Assembly (NCBI GenBank): GCA_027886925.1
Contig: JAPCJN010000001.1
Span: 20,092 to 40,432, forward strand
DNA: 20,341 nucleotides
Direction: 5' to 3'
DNA from: Nitrososphaerota archaeon
GTDB lineage: Archaea > Thermoproteota > Nitrososphaeria > Nitrososphaerales > UBA183
Position numbers and translations under genes: made by a program. The first letter of the stretch is position 1, and every line of letters starts with the position of its first letter. Below are positions 7,760-14,608 of the stretch, in pieces. The notes under the pieces were generated by a model. It ran no database searches and was not told the origin of the DNA. It saw nothing but the letters and a program-made list of their open reading frames with translations.

Positions 7760-8470
7760 CTAGTTACCGTGGTCGTCGTCGCCCTGCTTGGTCTGCTGGT
7801 GGCTCGATGGAGTCGGGAACGTCGGTGAGGTGATGGTGCCCGAGCTGCTCTGCATCACTAGCGTGTTCTGGCCTGGGGTGGATGAGGCGTCGAAGATTTG
7901 GATTGACACGACGTATGTCCCCGGAGTCAACAGGACCTGATTCTGGGCCGCCCCTGTTCCGTCCTGCCCTGTGACTAGGTCACCTAGGGTGTGGCTAGTC
8001 CCGTTTGCAACTAGGACGATGACATATTGCGTGACCGGCTTCGCATACCTGAGCTGGATAGCGACGTTGAAGATGCCGCCGACCGTAGTGATTGAAGCTA
8101 CGCAGCCATGGTCCCCTGAGAAGACGATGGTCCCTGCCTGTGACTGGGACTGGGAGGGGCTGATCGGGAGGGTGAGCTTACCGACTTGGCCTGCCGCCGT
8201 TGGAGGCGTGCAGAGCGCGGTTGGTGTGCTCGCCGCGGTGGTCGTAGTAGCGGTCGTAGTCACGGCGGATTTTTCTGTGGATGTGCTGGTGGACGCCGAC
8301 GTAGACGTCGAACTGGTCGCAGAAGTCGAGTTCGAGATGCTGGAACTTGAAGTCGAGGTGCTGGAGGATGAATTAGCCTGGTCTTGCGCGTAGGCTGCGA
8401 TCCCGCCTGAAATCAGGACGAGTATCGCCGCCGCGGTAAGAACCTGCAGCTTGTTCGTATCGATTTTCAT
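7760..8470 (-). CDS. Secreted Ser/Thr-rich protein of unknown function
   Basis: I do not recognise the family. The 236-residue product has a signal peptide (LQVLTAAAILVLISGGIAA, probable cleavage after AYA28), a mucin-like Ser/Thr tract at about 33-84, then a globular, beta-rich domain at about 86-210 with two cysteines (Cys87, Cys123) placed to form a disulfide. The end is hydrophilic and acidic-histidine rich (KQGDDDHGN), with no C-terminal membrane anchor, so it is secreted or held by the uncleaved N-terminal helix. The Ser/Thr tract is a plausible glycosylation zone. A TATA-like GATTAAATC lies about 35 bases before the ATG (near 8505). Further upstream is ATTCCAGAAT at 8529-8538, the core of an element also found before DUF1800. 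A probable terminator follows. Confidence 0.8.
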   Translation of the reverse strand: MKIDTNKLQVLTAAAILVLISGGIAAYAQDQANSSSSTSTSSSSISNSTSATSSTSTSASTSTSTEKSAVTTTATTTTAASTPTALCTPPTAAGQVGKLTLPISPSQSQSQAGTIVFSGDHGCVASITTVGGIFNVAIQLRYAKPVTQYVIVLVANGTSHTLGDLVTGQDGTGAAQNQVLLTPGTYVVSIQIFDASSTPGQNTLVMQSSSGTITSPTFPTPSSHQQTKQGDDDHGN

Positions 8471-8617
8471 TTCCTGTAGTTTGTAGAGCTCTATGACAAG
8501 ATTTAATCTGGCGCTTCCCGGAATTGGAATTCCAGAATAATCCGTAATCCCGGCGAGAAAGGCTGCGAATCTTCCTCTTTTGATGTCGTGTTGTTGATCC
8601 GGTGAGAACGATCCTCG
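8471..8617. promoter_or_regulatory. Promoter region of the secreted protein, with shared ATTCCAGAAT element
   Basis: It contains GGAATTCC and, overlapping it, ATTCCAGAAT (8529-8538), which also occurs at 1962-1971 upstream of DUF1800. The element lies about 24 bases upstream of the TATA-like box near 8505, a usual place for an archaeal activator. Confidence 0.4.
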
Positions 8618-9154
8618 TTAGAACCCTTGGCTCGGGTTGCCGCCTTGAGCTGCGAACCTGAACTCGACGTAGTCGTTCGAAGGCAATCCGAACACAGATG
8701 CGGCGACCTGGCCCCTCATCTGAGCCGCAGGTGCCCCCGGCCCAGAAGAGGCTATGTAGTTGTTGTCGTATTGGTGGTTCCAAATGGTGTCGTTGTCCTC
8801 CCATGGCATTGTTACCGTGTGGCCGCCGATCACCATCGAGATCTGGTTGGCATTGATGGTGTAGTTCGTGAACGACACTACGTGGCTTTGGGCCAGGTCT
8901 TTGCCCGAAAGAAATGTGAAGAGTATCGTACCGTTCCCTGACTGTGCCGTCAAGGTGAGGTTGTAAGACGCTGAGGCTCCAGAAGTCGCGTTGGAGAACC
9001 CGCCGTCGTTGACAAAGAAGCTCCCGAACAGCGTGCCGTTCGACGCCGGGGCCAAGGCTTTGAACGCAAATCCCACGAACACGATCGACACTATGATCGC
9101 TCCGACAGAGAGCACGAGGAGCCATTTCCCACTTACCTGTCTTGCTGGCGTCAA
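8618..9154 (-). CDS. Membrane-anchored extracellular protein of unknown function
   Basis: Family not recognised. The 178-residue product has a basic start and one membrane segment (WLLVLSVGAIIVSIVFVGFAF, 11-31), then an extracytoplasmic beta-rich domain with several Asn-X-Ser/Thr sites (NGT, NAT, NLT, NYT, NDT) compatible with archaeal N-glycosylation. It lacks a long Ser/Thr tract and has no cysteines. The start is TTG at 9152-9154, the first start codon after an in-frame stop, and the membrane segment follows directly. The AT-rich block at 9190-9203 (GAATATTAATTT on the minus strand) probably serves as its TATA box, giving a leader of about 20 bases; the same block also serves the divergent DUF1801 gene. 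It precedes the secreted-protein gene on the same strand by about 150 bases. Confidence 0.75.
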   Translation of the reverse strand: MTPARQVSGKWLLVLSVGAIIVSIVFVGFAFKALAPASNGTLFGSFFVNDGGFSNATSGASASYNLTLTAQSGNGTILFTFLSGKDLAQSHVVSFTNYTINANQISMVIGGHTVTMPWEDNDTIWNHQYDNNYIASSGPGAPAAQMRGQVAASVFGLPSNDYVEFRFAAQGGNPSQGF

Positions 9155-9189
9155 TCTGGGGGAGACCTGCTAAGCGCGAAAAGAGGCAC

Positions 9190-9203
9190 CAAATTAATAT
9201 TCC
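9190..9203. promoter_or_regulatory. Shared TATA-like block between divergent genes
   Basis: CAAATTAATATTCC is nearly symmetric and lies 20-33 bases before GTG 9223 on the plus strand and about 36-49 bases before TTG 9154 on the minus strand. One AT-rich block may therefore serve both genes. Confidence 0.5.
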
Positions 9204-9222
9204 TAAGCCGTGTCGTCAGTCT

Positions 9223-9641
9223 GTGCCGAAACCTATGCCCTCAAGCGGTGCGGTCGCAAAGGTCCACTCATACCTCAAGGAACAGAGCCCCGCGAACCGG
9301 AAGAGCATAAACCGGCTGAGGAAGATAGTCAAAGCGCCGTCCCCGAGCTCGAAGAGCGGATGCGATGGCTTCAGGTCGGGTATGTGCTGACACAAAAGGA
9401 CGTCTGCGGGATTTACGCCTCGGGAGACCACATCAACCTTTCGTTCTCCAACGGCGCCACGATGAATGACCCGAGGGCGCTGATCGAAGGGACGGGAAAG
9501 AACATGAGGCATATCAAGATCTTCGACGTCGATGATGTCGGAGAGGACTCGATCAAGAGTTACGTGATAGAGCCCGTCGCCGCCGCGATGAAAGGCAGGA
9601 CGAGCAATCGAGACGCGACCAGAACTTCGCACTCTTGTTGA
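9223..9641 (+). pseudogene. DUF1801-family gene split by a one-base frameshift
   Basis: Two overlapping frames together make one DUF1801 protein. The first part, from GTG 9223 (or ATG 9235), reads MPSSGAVAKVHSYLKEQSP and NRLRKIVKAPS; the second, from about 9347 in another frame, reads PELEERMRW and continues through CGIYASGDHINLSFSNGA, NDPRALIEGTGKNMRHIKI to the stop at 9641. The second half carries the hallmarks of the DUF1801 subgroup (PELEE, a heat-stable-protein-like core, GTGK-MRHIK). The join falls at a CCCC run near 9344-9347; one more C would restore a single frame of about 139 residues. It is therefore either a recent pseudogene or a sequencing under-call; the lack of other damage favours the latter. 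DUF1801 proteins are small cytosolic proteins of unknown role (YdhG/YdeI-like). Confidence 0.8.
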
Positions 9642-9679
9642 AGAAACCTGACACAGATGGCTATCGGCTCTACACTCGA

Positions 9680-10042
9680 ATGTCCATCCGTCACATGCCA
9701 GAAGCACGAAGCGCGCCGGTGCCGCAGCAGGCTCAGAACTCGCAGCCTCAGACGGCGCCGGTTTCCAAAGCCAAGAGAATTGAGATGTATGCCGCTCAAC
9801 TGATGAACGACGCCGTCGCCAAGGAGAAGGCCGGAAGGCTGGGCGACGCGATCGCAGACTACCTTCAGGCGGCAGACCTGCTGCTACTTCTGGCGAAGGG
9901 CCAGAAGGACTACACGCCCTGGAAGACGTTCAGCGACAAGGCGATAGCCTGCCACCAGAGGGTCAGGATACTCATTGCGAAACGCAAGCTGGCCGAAGAG
10001 GCAGCTGAGAATGCGGCTGCCACTCCCGGCGGCAACGCATAG
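9680..10042 (+). CDS. Stand-alone MIT-domain protein
   Basis: A 120-residue protein. After a Pro/Gln-rich, probably disordered stretch of about 30 residues comes a three-helix MIT domain (about 32-102): KAKRIEMYAAQLMNDAVAKE, then GRLGDAIADYLQAADLLLLL with the A-x-x-x-Y spacing of the second helix, then TPWKTFSDKAIACHQRVRIL. MIT domains bind tail motifs of ESCRT-III proteins. In archaea with the Cdv system the domain is normally fused to the AAA ATPase CdvC/Vps4; here there is no ATPase domain after it, only a short Ala-rich tail. It might tune CdvB filaments or recruit a partner, by inference. The start is uncertain: ATG 9680, ATG 9695 or TTG 9635 (which overlaps the end of DUF1801). No ribosome-binding site is visible. 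The glutaredoxin-like gene follows after 25 bases. Confidence 0.75.
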   Translation: MSIRHMPEARSAPVPQQAQNSQPQTAPVSKAKRIEMYAAQLMNDAVAKEKAGRLGDAIADYLQAADLLLLLAKGQKDYTPWKTFSDKAIACHQRVRILIAKRKLAEEAAENAAATPGGNA

Positions 10043-10067
10043 CTCCGTCGTGTTCAGAAAGACATAG

Positions 10068-10367
10068 ATGAAGGCATCCGGGGTTATTCCCTCGATGCGC
10101 AAGTCCGTGACCGTCGTCTCCAAGCAGGGATGCCACCTTTGCGAGAAAGTCGTCGAGGCTCTGAACTCGCTTTCATCGAGGTATGAGCTCGAAGTGAAGG
10201 TCGTTGACATAGCGAATGACGCCGGACTGAACGAGAAGTATTTGCTCGACATCCCTGTCGTTCAGATAGACGGAAGAGACGTATTCGACGCGAAAGACAT
10301 GGTCAAAAACACCGATTATGCGACTCTCCTGGAACGCGCTGTCTCGCGTAATAGATCGTCCCTTTAG
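10068..10367 (+). CDS. Glutaredoxin-like thiol protein (DUF836 type)
   Basis: A 99-residue thioredoxin-fold protein. The N-terminal strand VTVVSKQGCHLCEKV contains a redox-active Cys22-His-Leu-Cys25 site, followed by a helix, a second strand (LEVKVVDI) and the cis-proline loop LLDIPVVQIDGRDVFD. This is the pattern of the small glutaredoxin-like DUF836 proteins. It probably reduces disulfides or exchanges thiols in the cytosol; its partner is unknown. ATG 10095 is an alternative start that would remove nine residues and fits the family's usual N-terminus better. It lies 25 bases after the MIT-domain gene, so the two may share a transcript. Confidence 0.82.
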   Translation: MKASGVIPSMRKSVTVVSKQGCHLCEKVVEALNSLSSRYELEVKVVDIANDAGLNEKYLLDIPVVQIDGRDVFDAKDMVKNTDYATLLERAVSRNRSSL

Positions 10368-10376
10368 CTTCGGCGC

Positions 10377-11123
10377 TTATCTAGTACCGGTGGCCTTGCG
10401 TTCATAGTCGCTGGCGACCTTCCTTCTCCACAAGATCAAGCCGACCACCGCTATTATCACGACCACGACTGCTATGATGAGATAGGTCAACGCACCGAGA
10501 CCCCCACTCTGTGTCTGGGTGGTGGTGGTGCTATGACTCGTACTGGTTGTGGTCGGAGTGCTAGAAGTACTCGATTGGCTGGAGGTGACGGTGACAGGCG
10601 AGGTGATAGTGGTTTGAGTCGACGACGTGCTGCTAGTGGTGCTCGAAGAGCTGCTCGACGAGGTGCTGCTCGTGGTCGATGTCGTGCTCGAGGTCGTGGT
10701 AGTCGTCGTAGTGGTCGTGCTGGTGGTCGCCGTTGGGGAATAGGTGAAGGTCGTTATCTGTGATGCCGCACCGCCCGGACCGCCCCAGGTGGCGTTCACG
10801 CTATAGGTCCCGGATGTCCAACTCGAGCTCCCTCCGGCCACACCGAGTGAAGTGTAGGCCCCGGTGGAAGCGGTGACGTTGGCCTCTCTGATATCGACTT
10901 CCGTCCCGATGGGATTTTTTATGATCAATATCACTGCTGTATTCGCGGTGCCTGTGGCGGGCGTCACGGTCCCACTGATTATGATGGGTTGTGACCCCGT
11001 GTAAGAAGGCATGTCTGTCTGGACGGTGATGGTGTAGGTCGCCGCGAGAGCAGGCGTAGCGAAAGAGGCCAGTGCCACCAGAACCAATATCGCGAATGGT
11101 GCCCGCGACTGTAACCCGCTCAA
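10377..11123 (-). CDS. Surface protein: signal peptide, Ig-like domain, Ser/Thr stalk, C-terminal anchor
   Basis: A 248-residue cell-surface protein. Order of parts: signal peptide 1-28 (AILVLVALASFATPALAA), one Ig-like/macroglobulin-like beta domain at about 29-130 (SYTGSQPIIISGTVTP, VILIIKNPIGTEV, SGTYSVNATW), an almost pure Ser/Thr stalk at about 131-205, a membrane helix at about 210-232 and a basic cytoplasmic tail (WRRKVASDYERK). This is the layout of a glycosylated, mucin-like surface protein held in the membrane by its C-terminus. Its role, such as adhesion or surface-layer attachment, is not shown by the sequence. The start is TTG at 11121-11123, supported by a TATA box (CTATTATAAG on the minus strand, centred near 11154) about 31 bases upstream. 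It converges with the glutaredoxin-like gene, leaving nine bases between stops. Confidence 0.8.
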   Translation of the reverse strand: MSGLQSRAPFAILVLVALASFATPALAATYTITVQTDMPSYTGSQPIIISGTVTPATGTANTAVILIIKNPIGTEVDIREANVTASTGAYTSLGVAGGSSSWTSGTYSVNATWGGPGGAASQITTFTYSPTATTSTTTTTTTTTSSTTSTTSSTSSSSSSSTTSSTSSTQTTITSPVTVTSSQSSTSSTPTTTSTSHSTTTTQTQSGGLGALTYLIIAVVVVIIAVVGLILWRRKVASDYERKATGTR

Positions 11124-11366
11124 GAGACGTTTCCGTTACCGGGCTTCTGTCTTATAATAGTGTGGTAAAAGGTTCTAGACCAATCGGCTGTAATCGGAGC
11201 CGAAGCGCGTGGCTGTCTTCTTCTTCATCTCTGGCACAGGTCGCTACCTTGATCGTTTGGGGTTGCTGGATTTGGGTCCCGTCGATCGCGTGTCGGCGAA
11301 GGCGAACAGAAATGTCAAGTTGGTGGCAGGTTACCGCATTCGATTGAGAATATTCTAATCAGTCCG
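11124..11366. other. Intergenic region with a hairpin; no supported gene
   Basis: About 240 bases without a gene I can support. It holds the TATA box of the surface-protein gene (about 11151-11160), a 6-bp stem TCGGCT/AGCCGA at 11184-11203, and the perfect palindrome AGAATATTCT at 11347-11356. The minus strand has an open frame of about 66 codons ending at 11152, but with no ATG, GTG or TTG. Confidence 0.4.
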
Positions 11367-11367
11367 A

Positions 11368-11376
11368 TTAATATAG
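11368..11376 (+). promoter_or_regulatory. TATA box of the 65-residue protein gene
   Basis: TTAATATAG lies 24-32 bases before ATG 11400, giving a leaderless transcript. Just upstream are TAATC/GATTA (11356-11360 and 11366-11370) and AGAATATTCT (11347-11356), possible operator sites. Confidence 0.6.
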
Positions 11377-11399
11377 TAGGAATATACCTGGCAGTGATA

Positions 11400-11597
11400 A
11401 TGAGAAGCCTAGCTGTAGTAGCGACGACACTCAATGGCAAAATCGACCGGTTTGCACAGGGTTCACTCAGAGAAGCACGCAACCTGAAGGACTTCCTGGA
11501 GCAGACGGGGGAGTTCAAGACCGTCACGATCTACGAGTCTGAGAAGACCATCGGGCCGCTTACCGAATGGGTTGAACTCAAAGAGGACTTCCAGTAA
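11400..11597 (+). CDS. 65-residue protein of unknown function
   Basis: Not recognised. The product starts MRSLAVVATTLNGKIDRF and ends TEWVELKEDFQ. The first half suggests a strand then an amphipathic helix (LREARNLKDFLEQTG), and the second half a strand pair (FKTVTIYESE) and an acidic end. There is no signal peptide, membrane helix or cysteine, so it is a small soluble protein. A strong TATA box at 11368-11376 with exact leaderless spacing to ATG 11400 supports it as a real gene; a GTG two codons earlier (11394) is less likely. The nearby small inverted repeats suggest regulated expression. It converges on the gene ending at 11706. Confidence 0.6.
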   Translation: MRSLAVVATTLNGKIDRFAQGSLREARNLKDFLEQTGEFKTVTIYESEKTIGPLTEWVELKEDFQ

Positions 11598-11705
11598 CTC
11601 GCGGCACTTGAATTGCGAGTAGCCTAAGACGCCCAAAGGAGGCACAACGCGTCCTATGACCATCGTGTCCCCAGTCTGGCCATCACGCTCCATGGGGAGC
11701 GGCGA

Positions 11706-12092
11706 TCACCCGACTATCCGTGTGATTTTGTTCGCAATCTCCCCCTCGACGTGAAGGGTCCAGAGCATCTCTGGCACGTCAACGGCGAGGAACAGGACGG
11801 AGAGAAATATTACCTCCGCTGCGGCTACCGCGAGGTTCTGTATCCACTTGCCGACGCCTATGTGGACGGTGAAGTCGTTCGGTTCTCCAGTGACCATGAT
11901 GGTGAACGCTCTGTCTGCTGTGATGATGTCCCGAAGTATCCCGGCCTTTTGCGCCTGAATCACACGTCCCAAGGGAGGGTTGGCATACTGGGTCTTGTAT
12001 CCGTCCGCCTGAAGCTGCTGTTGGATTTGTTGTGCAAGCTGGTCCATATCCTTGTTCTTGTTCTGAAAGCGCATCACTTTCTCTGAAACCAT
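11706..12092 (-). CDS. Hypothetical protein with C-terminal hydrophobic segment
   Basis: A 128-residue protein; it resembles archaeal hypotheticals I know only by general pattern, with no assigned function. The first part is polar and helical (MDQLAQQIQQQLQADGYKTQ). The middle is beta-rich (LGRVIQAQKAGILRDIITADRAFTI, GEPNDFTVHIGVGKWIQN). Next comes one hydrophobic stretch, AVAAAEVIFLSVLFLAVDV (88-106), that could touch or cross the membrane, then a short amphipathic tail. No catalytic motif is visible. ATG 12092 is preceded by a TATA-like GCGTATATGCG (about 12119-12130) at near-leaderless spacing. It is divergent from the MFS transporter, sharing a 100-base promoter region. Confidence 0.7.
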   Translation of the reverse strand: MVSEKVMRFQNKNKDMDQLAQQIQQQLQADGYKTQYANPPLGRVIQAQKAGILRDIITADRAFTIMVTGEPNDFTVHIGVGKWIQNLAVAAAEVIFLSVLFLAVDVPEMLWTLHVEGEIANKITRIVG

Positions 12093-12193
12093 ATTCTGTC
12101 GATGACCGAAAGTCTCTCACGCATATACGCCTTCCCAATATCGCGCCGAAACCAATTCAAATAGTGAAAAGGACGTTTGCCCGATGGGGAAGG

Positions 12194-13483
12194 ATGGGGG
12201 ACGAGAAGGACGGACTTTGGAGAGGCGAGCCGGCGGGCGCTGCTCGTGAGAGCTTATGGCGCCACAGGGACTTCCTGAAGCTGTGGTCAGGAGAGACCGT
12301 CTCGCTCCTTGGCGATCAGTTCACAGGACTTGCATTCCCTCTCACGGCCATCCTAATCTTGCACGCTTCACCTTCGCAAATGGGAATCCTGCAAGCGCTG
12401 TCGACCCTACCGTTCCTCCTGTTCGGTCTGGTCGCGGGCGTGTGGGCCGACAGGTATCGGAGGCGCCGGCTGATGATACTGAGCGACGTGTCGCGCGCCC
12501 TCCTCTTGGTGAGCATCCCGCTCGCGTTCATCTCGGGGAGCCTTAGCATCTACCTGCTCTTCTTCGTGAGCTTCACGACAGGAGTATTCACAGTCATCTT
12601 CGACGTCACTTATCAGGCCTACCTCCCCTCACTGGTCAAGAGAGAGCAATTAACGGACGCCAACGGAAAGCTGCAGGCGAGCGCAGCTACTGCGTCCGTG
12701 GTCGGCCCGACGATCGCGGGGGGTCTCATCCAGGTGTTCGCTGCGCCCTTGGCGATATTCTTGGACTCGCTCTCATTCGTTTGGTCGGCAATCTCGCTCA
12801 ACTGGATTAGACGAAAGGAGGAAAATGTCAGCGCGGACACTCGAAGACCAATGCTGGTTGAGATCAAGGATGGGCTCTCGCTCGTACTTCGCGAAAGTAA
12901 ACTGCGCTCGATAGCCGCTTGCACCGCCACCGCGAATCTCTTCGGGGGGATGATCAACGCGGTCATAATCCTCTACGCGGTCAACCGATTGGGAATGACT
13001 CCGGTTCTCTTGGGGGCGATGCTCGCCCTTGGCAGCGTAGGCGCGCTATTGGGGGCCCTGACCGCGGCAAGGATCGCGACCCACATAAGGGTAGGATGGC
13101 TCATCATCTTATCGGCGATCATATTCTCAGGGGGGTGGCTCTTCGTCATTCCTGCGGTGCCTCCGTATGGGGCTTACTATCTGCTGGCAGCCTTCTTCAT
13201 CATCTCCTTCGGGAGCGTCGTCTACAACGTCAATCAGATCAGCTACAGGCAGGCCCTCGTCCCGGTAAAGCTGCAAGGGAGGCTCAACGCGACGATGCGC
13301 TTCCTGGTTTGGGGCACGCTCCCTATCGGAGCAGTGATTGGTGGTTTCTTAGGACAGGCCCTAGGCCTATACACGGCTCTGGTGGCGGGGACGTTGGGAG
13401 GCTCGCTCTCGTTCCTGTGGGTACTCTTCTCACCCGTCCGACAAGTAAAGACGATACCCACGGCCGCGGAGGTGGGCGAATGA
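12194..13483 (+). CDS. MFS transporter (EntS/MFS_3-like exporter)
   Basis: A 429-residue integral membrane protein with about 12 hydrophobic helices, which exports or imports a small solute using an ion gradient. The opening WRHRDFLKLWSGETVSLLGDQ and the loop motif GVWADRYRRRRLMILSDVSR are typical of the MFS_3 (enterobactin exporter EntS-like) group, as is the TYQAYLPSLVKREQLTDANG segment after helix 4. The second half repeats the fold (LLGALTAARI, VNQISYRQALVPVKLQGR). The substrate is unknown; relatives export siderophores or drugs. I place the start at ATG 12194; the frame is open to 12032, but earlier starts would overlap the divergent gene and add no family sequence. An AT-rich AATTCAAATAG lies about 30 bases before the start, and GGGGAAGG just before the ATG could help ribosome binding. 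Confidence 0.9.
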   Translation: MGDEKDGLWRGEPAGAARESLWRHRDFLKLWSGETVSLLGDQFTGLAFPLTAILILHASPSQMGILQALSTLPFLLFGLVAGVWADRYRRRRLMILSDVSRALLLVSIPLAFISGSLSIYLLFFVSFTTGVFTVIFDVTYQAYLPSLVKREQLTDANGKLQASAATASVVGPTIAGGLIQVFAAPLAIFLDSLSFVWSAISLNWIRRKEENVSADTRRPMLVEIKDGLSLVLRESKLRSIAACTATANLFGGMINAVIILYAVNRLGMTPVLLGAMLALGSVGALLGALTAARIATHIRVGWLIILSAIIFSGGWLFVIPAVPPYGAYYLLAAFFIISFGSVVYNVNQISYRQALVPVKLQGRLNATMRFLVWGTLPIGAVIGGFLGQALGLYTALVAGTLGGSLSFLWVLFSPVRQVKTIPTAAEVGE

Positions 13484-13484
13484 G

Positions 13485-13934
13485 CTACTCGGATTGCAAC
13501 ACGGCCTGCGCCGGCACCGGCTTTTGACCTGAATAGGAATACCTCTTCACCATCCTCTGATAGTTCTCGTCCTCCATCGGTGTGGGCTTCGGCGACCAGT
13601 GGTCTCCTTGGTCGTCCTCTTGGTAGTTGAAGTAGACACGGATTGCGACATCGCTCTTGGCCCCTGCATTATTCTCCTCGTCGTAGTCCGGGTCCCACCT
13701 GATCTCGCCATCGGGGAACTCCTTCCCGAAGCTCTTTAGAAGGTCTGGGAGCTTTTGGAGCAAGAACGAGTCGTGCGCCTTTACGACCAGGCCGTCCCTC
13801 CAATAGATGGGAATGATGACCTTGTCGAGGCCTTTGCTCTTCAGTAGAATATCGACAGATTTCTTGCCTGCCCCAATCGAGAGCAACGCGTTGCGGAGCT
13901 GCTCGGAGTCGTCGCTGGCGCTTGTCTTCGTCAA
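13485..13934 (-). CDS. Hypothetical acidic soluble protein
   Basis: Family not recognised. The 149-residue product is rich in Asp, Glu and Lys, with no signal peptide or membrane helix. An N-terminal helix (SEQLRNALLSIGAGKKSVDILLK) precedes a small alpha/beta region (VIIPIYWRDGLVVKAHDSFLLQKLPDLLKSFGKEF), an acidic loop (DPDYDEEN) and a strand VAIRVYFNYQED. The start is TTG at 13932-13934, with GGAG ten bases upstream and a TATA box (TTTTATAG on the minus strand, about 13972-13980) further upstream, so this is a short-leader mRNA. It converges with the MFS gene with one base between stops. The zinc-finger gene lies upstream on the same strand. Confidence 0.7.
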   Translation of the reverse strand: MTKTSASDDSEQLRNALLSIGAGKKSVDILLKSKGLDKVIIPIYWRDGLVVKAHDSFLLQKLPDLLKSFGKEFPDGEIRWDPDYDEENNAGAKSDVAIRVYFNYQEDDQGDHWSPKPTPMEDENYQRMVKRYSYSGQKPVPAQAVLQSE

Positions 13935-14003
13935 GATCGGTTCTCTCCTTGGCTCCAGACCAGTGGGTCACACTATAAAAGATATGATGAGATTGTCAAG
14001 GTC

Positions 14004-14138
14004 TCAGATTTTCATGTAAAAGTTCTCAGGGTGGTCTAGGGTCTTCACTTCGTGCTTGTGCGACGTCCCGCACCGCCTGAGGTGCCTCTGGTAGTTCTGC
14101 GCGCTGATCAGTTTCCTGCACTTGGGACAAATCGGCAT
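14004..14138 (-). CDS. Small C2HC zinc-finger protein, 44 residues
   Basis: A 44-residue protein that standard length cut-offs would miss. It begins MPICPKCRKLISAQNYQRHL and ends HPENFYMKI. Four metal ligands form one C2HC zinc finger: Cys4 and Cys7 in CPKC, then His19 and Cys23 in HLRRC, with a spacing (11 residues between pairs) like classic zinc fingers. The tail is basic and then mixed. Such mini zinc-finger proteins are common in archaea and may bind nucleic acid or another protein; the target is unknown. The ATG start has a TATA-like CACTTATCG on the minus strand (about 14163-14172), 26-33 bases upstream. It lies between the acidic hypothetical and the VOC gene, all on the minus strand. 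Confidence 0.75.
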   Translation of the reverse strand: MPICPKCRKLISAQNYQRHLRRCGTSHKHEVKTLDHPENFYMKI

Positions 14139-14222
14139 ATCCAGATGTCCGCGACGTCGTCCTGCGATAAGTGGGTTGCTACACTTGGTGCCCGTGAAAT
14201 CATCGGACGAATGAAAGCTTTG

Positions 14223-14567
14223 CTAGGGGCTTCCCTGTGACATCCAGATGAGGTTGCCGTCGGGGTCTTCGACCTGGGCACTCTCGCCCCACTTCGACTT
14301 TGTGTAGTCCATGGCGAACTTGGCCCCCTTCTTCTTGAGGTCGGCGACCGTCTTCTTCAAGTCGGCGGCGTAGAGGCACATCCCGGTGTTTCCCGGCTCG
14401 AGATCCCCCTCGCAGAGGTGAAGCTTCCAATCGGCCCCCTTCGGGCCTGCCGTGACCCAGTGACCCTCCTCAGTCGAGGTTTCAAAACCAAGCTTCTCCT
14501 CGTACCAGCTTGCAGACTTTTTGGCGTCTGAGACCATGATGGCGACGCTGAATTCCTTTGAAATCAT
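14223..14567 (-). CDS. VOC-fold protein (glyoxalase/bleomycin-resistance family)
   Basis: A 114-residue protein with the paired beta-alpha-beta-beta-beta units of the vicinal oxygen chelate fold. It opens EFSVAIMVSDAKKSASWYEEKLGF, the standard N-terminal half of this family, and ends VEDPDGNLIWMSQ, its standard end. The middle, LHLCEGDLEPGNTGMCLYAADLKKTVADLKKKGAKF, links the two halves. Members include glyoxalase, dioxygenases and antibiotic-binding proteins; the usual metal ligands cannot be placed with certainty here, so function is open. ATG 14567 fits the family's usual N-terminus. The nitroreductase gene ends 41 bases upstream on the same strand, so the two could form an operon dealing with reactive or toxic small molecules, by inference. 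Confidence 0.88.
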   Translation of the reverse strand: MISKEFSVAIMVSDAKKSASWYEEKLGFETSTEEGHWVTAGPKGADWKLHLCEGDLEPGNTGMCLYAADLKKTVADLKKKGAKFAMDYTKSKWGESAQVEDPDGNLIWMSQGSP

Positions 14568-14608
14568 GAGCGAGCCTGTTGTTTGCCGCCTTTTCGGCGT
14601 TTCGGTTG

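Noticed and set aside
10490..10740. Possible tandem repeat or CRISPR-like pattern
   Set aside because: It is irregular Ser/Thr codon reiteration inside a surface-protein gene, with no constant repeat and spacer.
11161..11340. Possible structured RNA or tRNA
   Set aside because: I could not fold a cloverleaf and found no T-loop consensus; only one short hairpin is clear.
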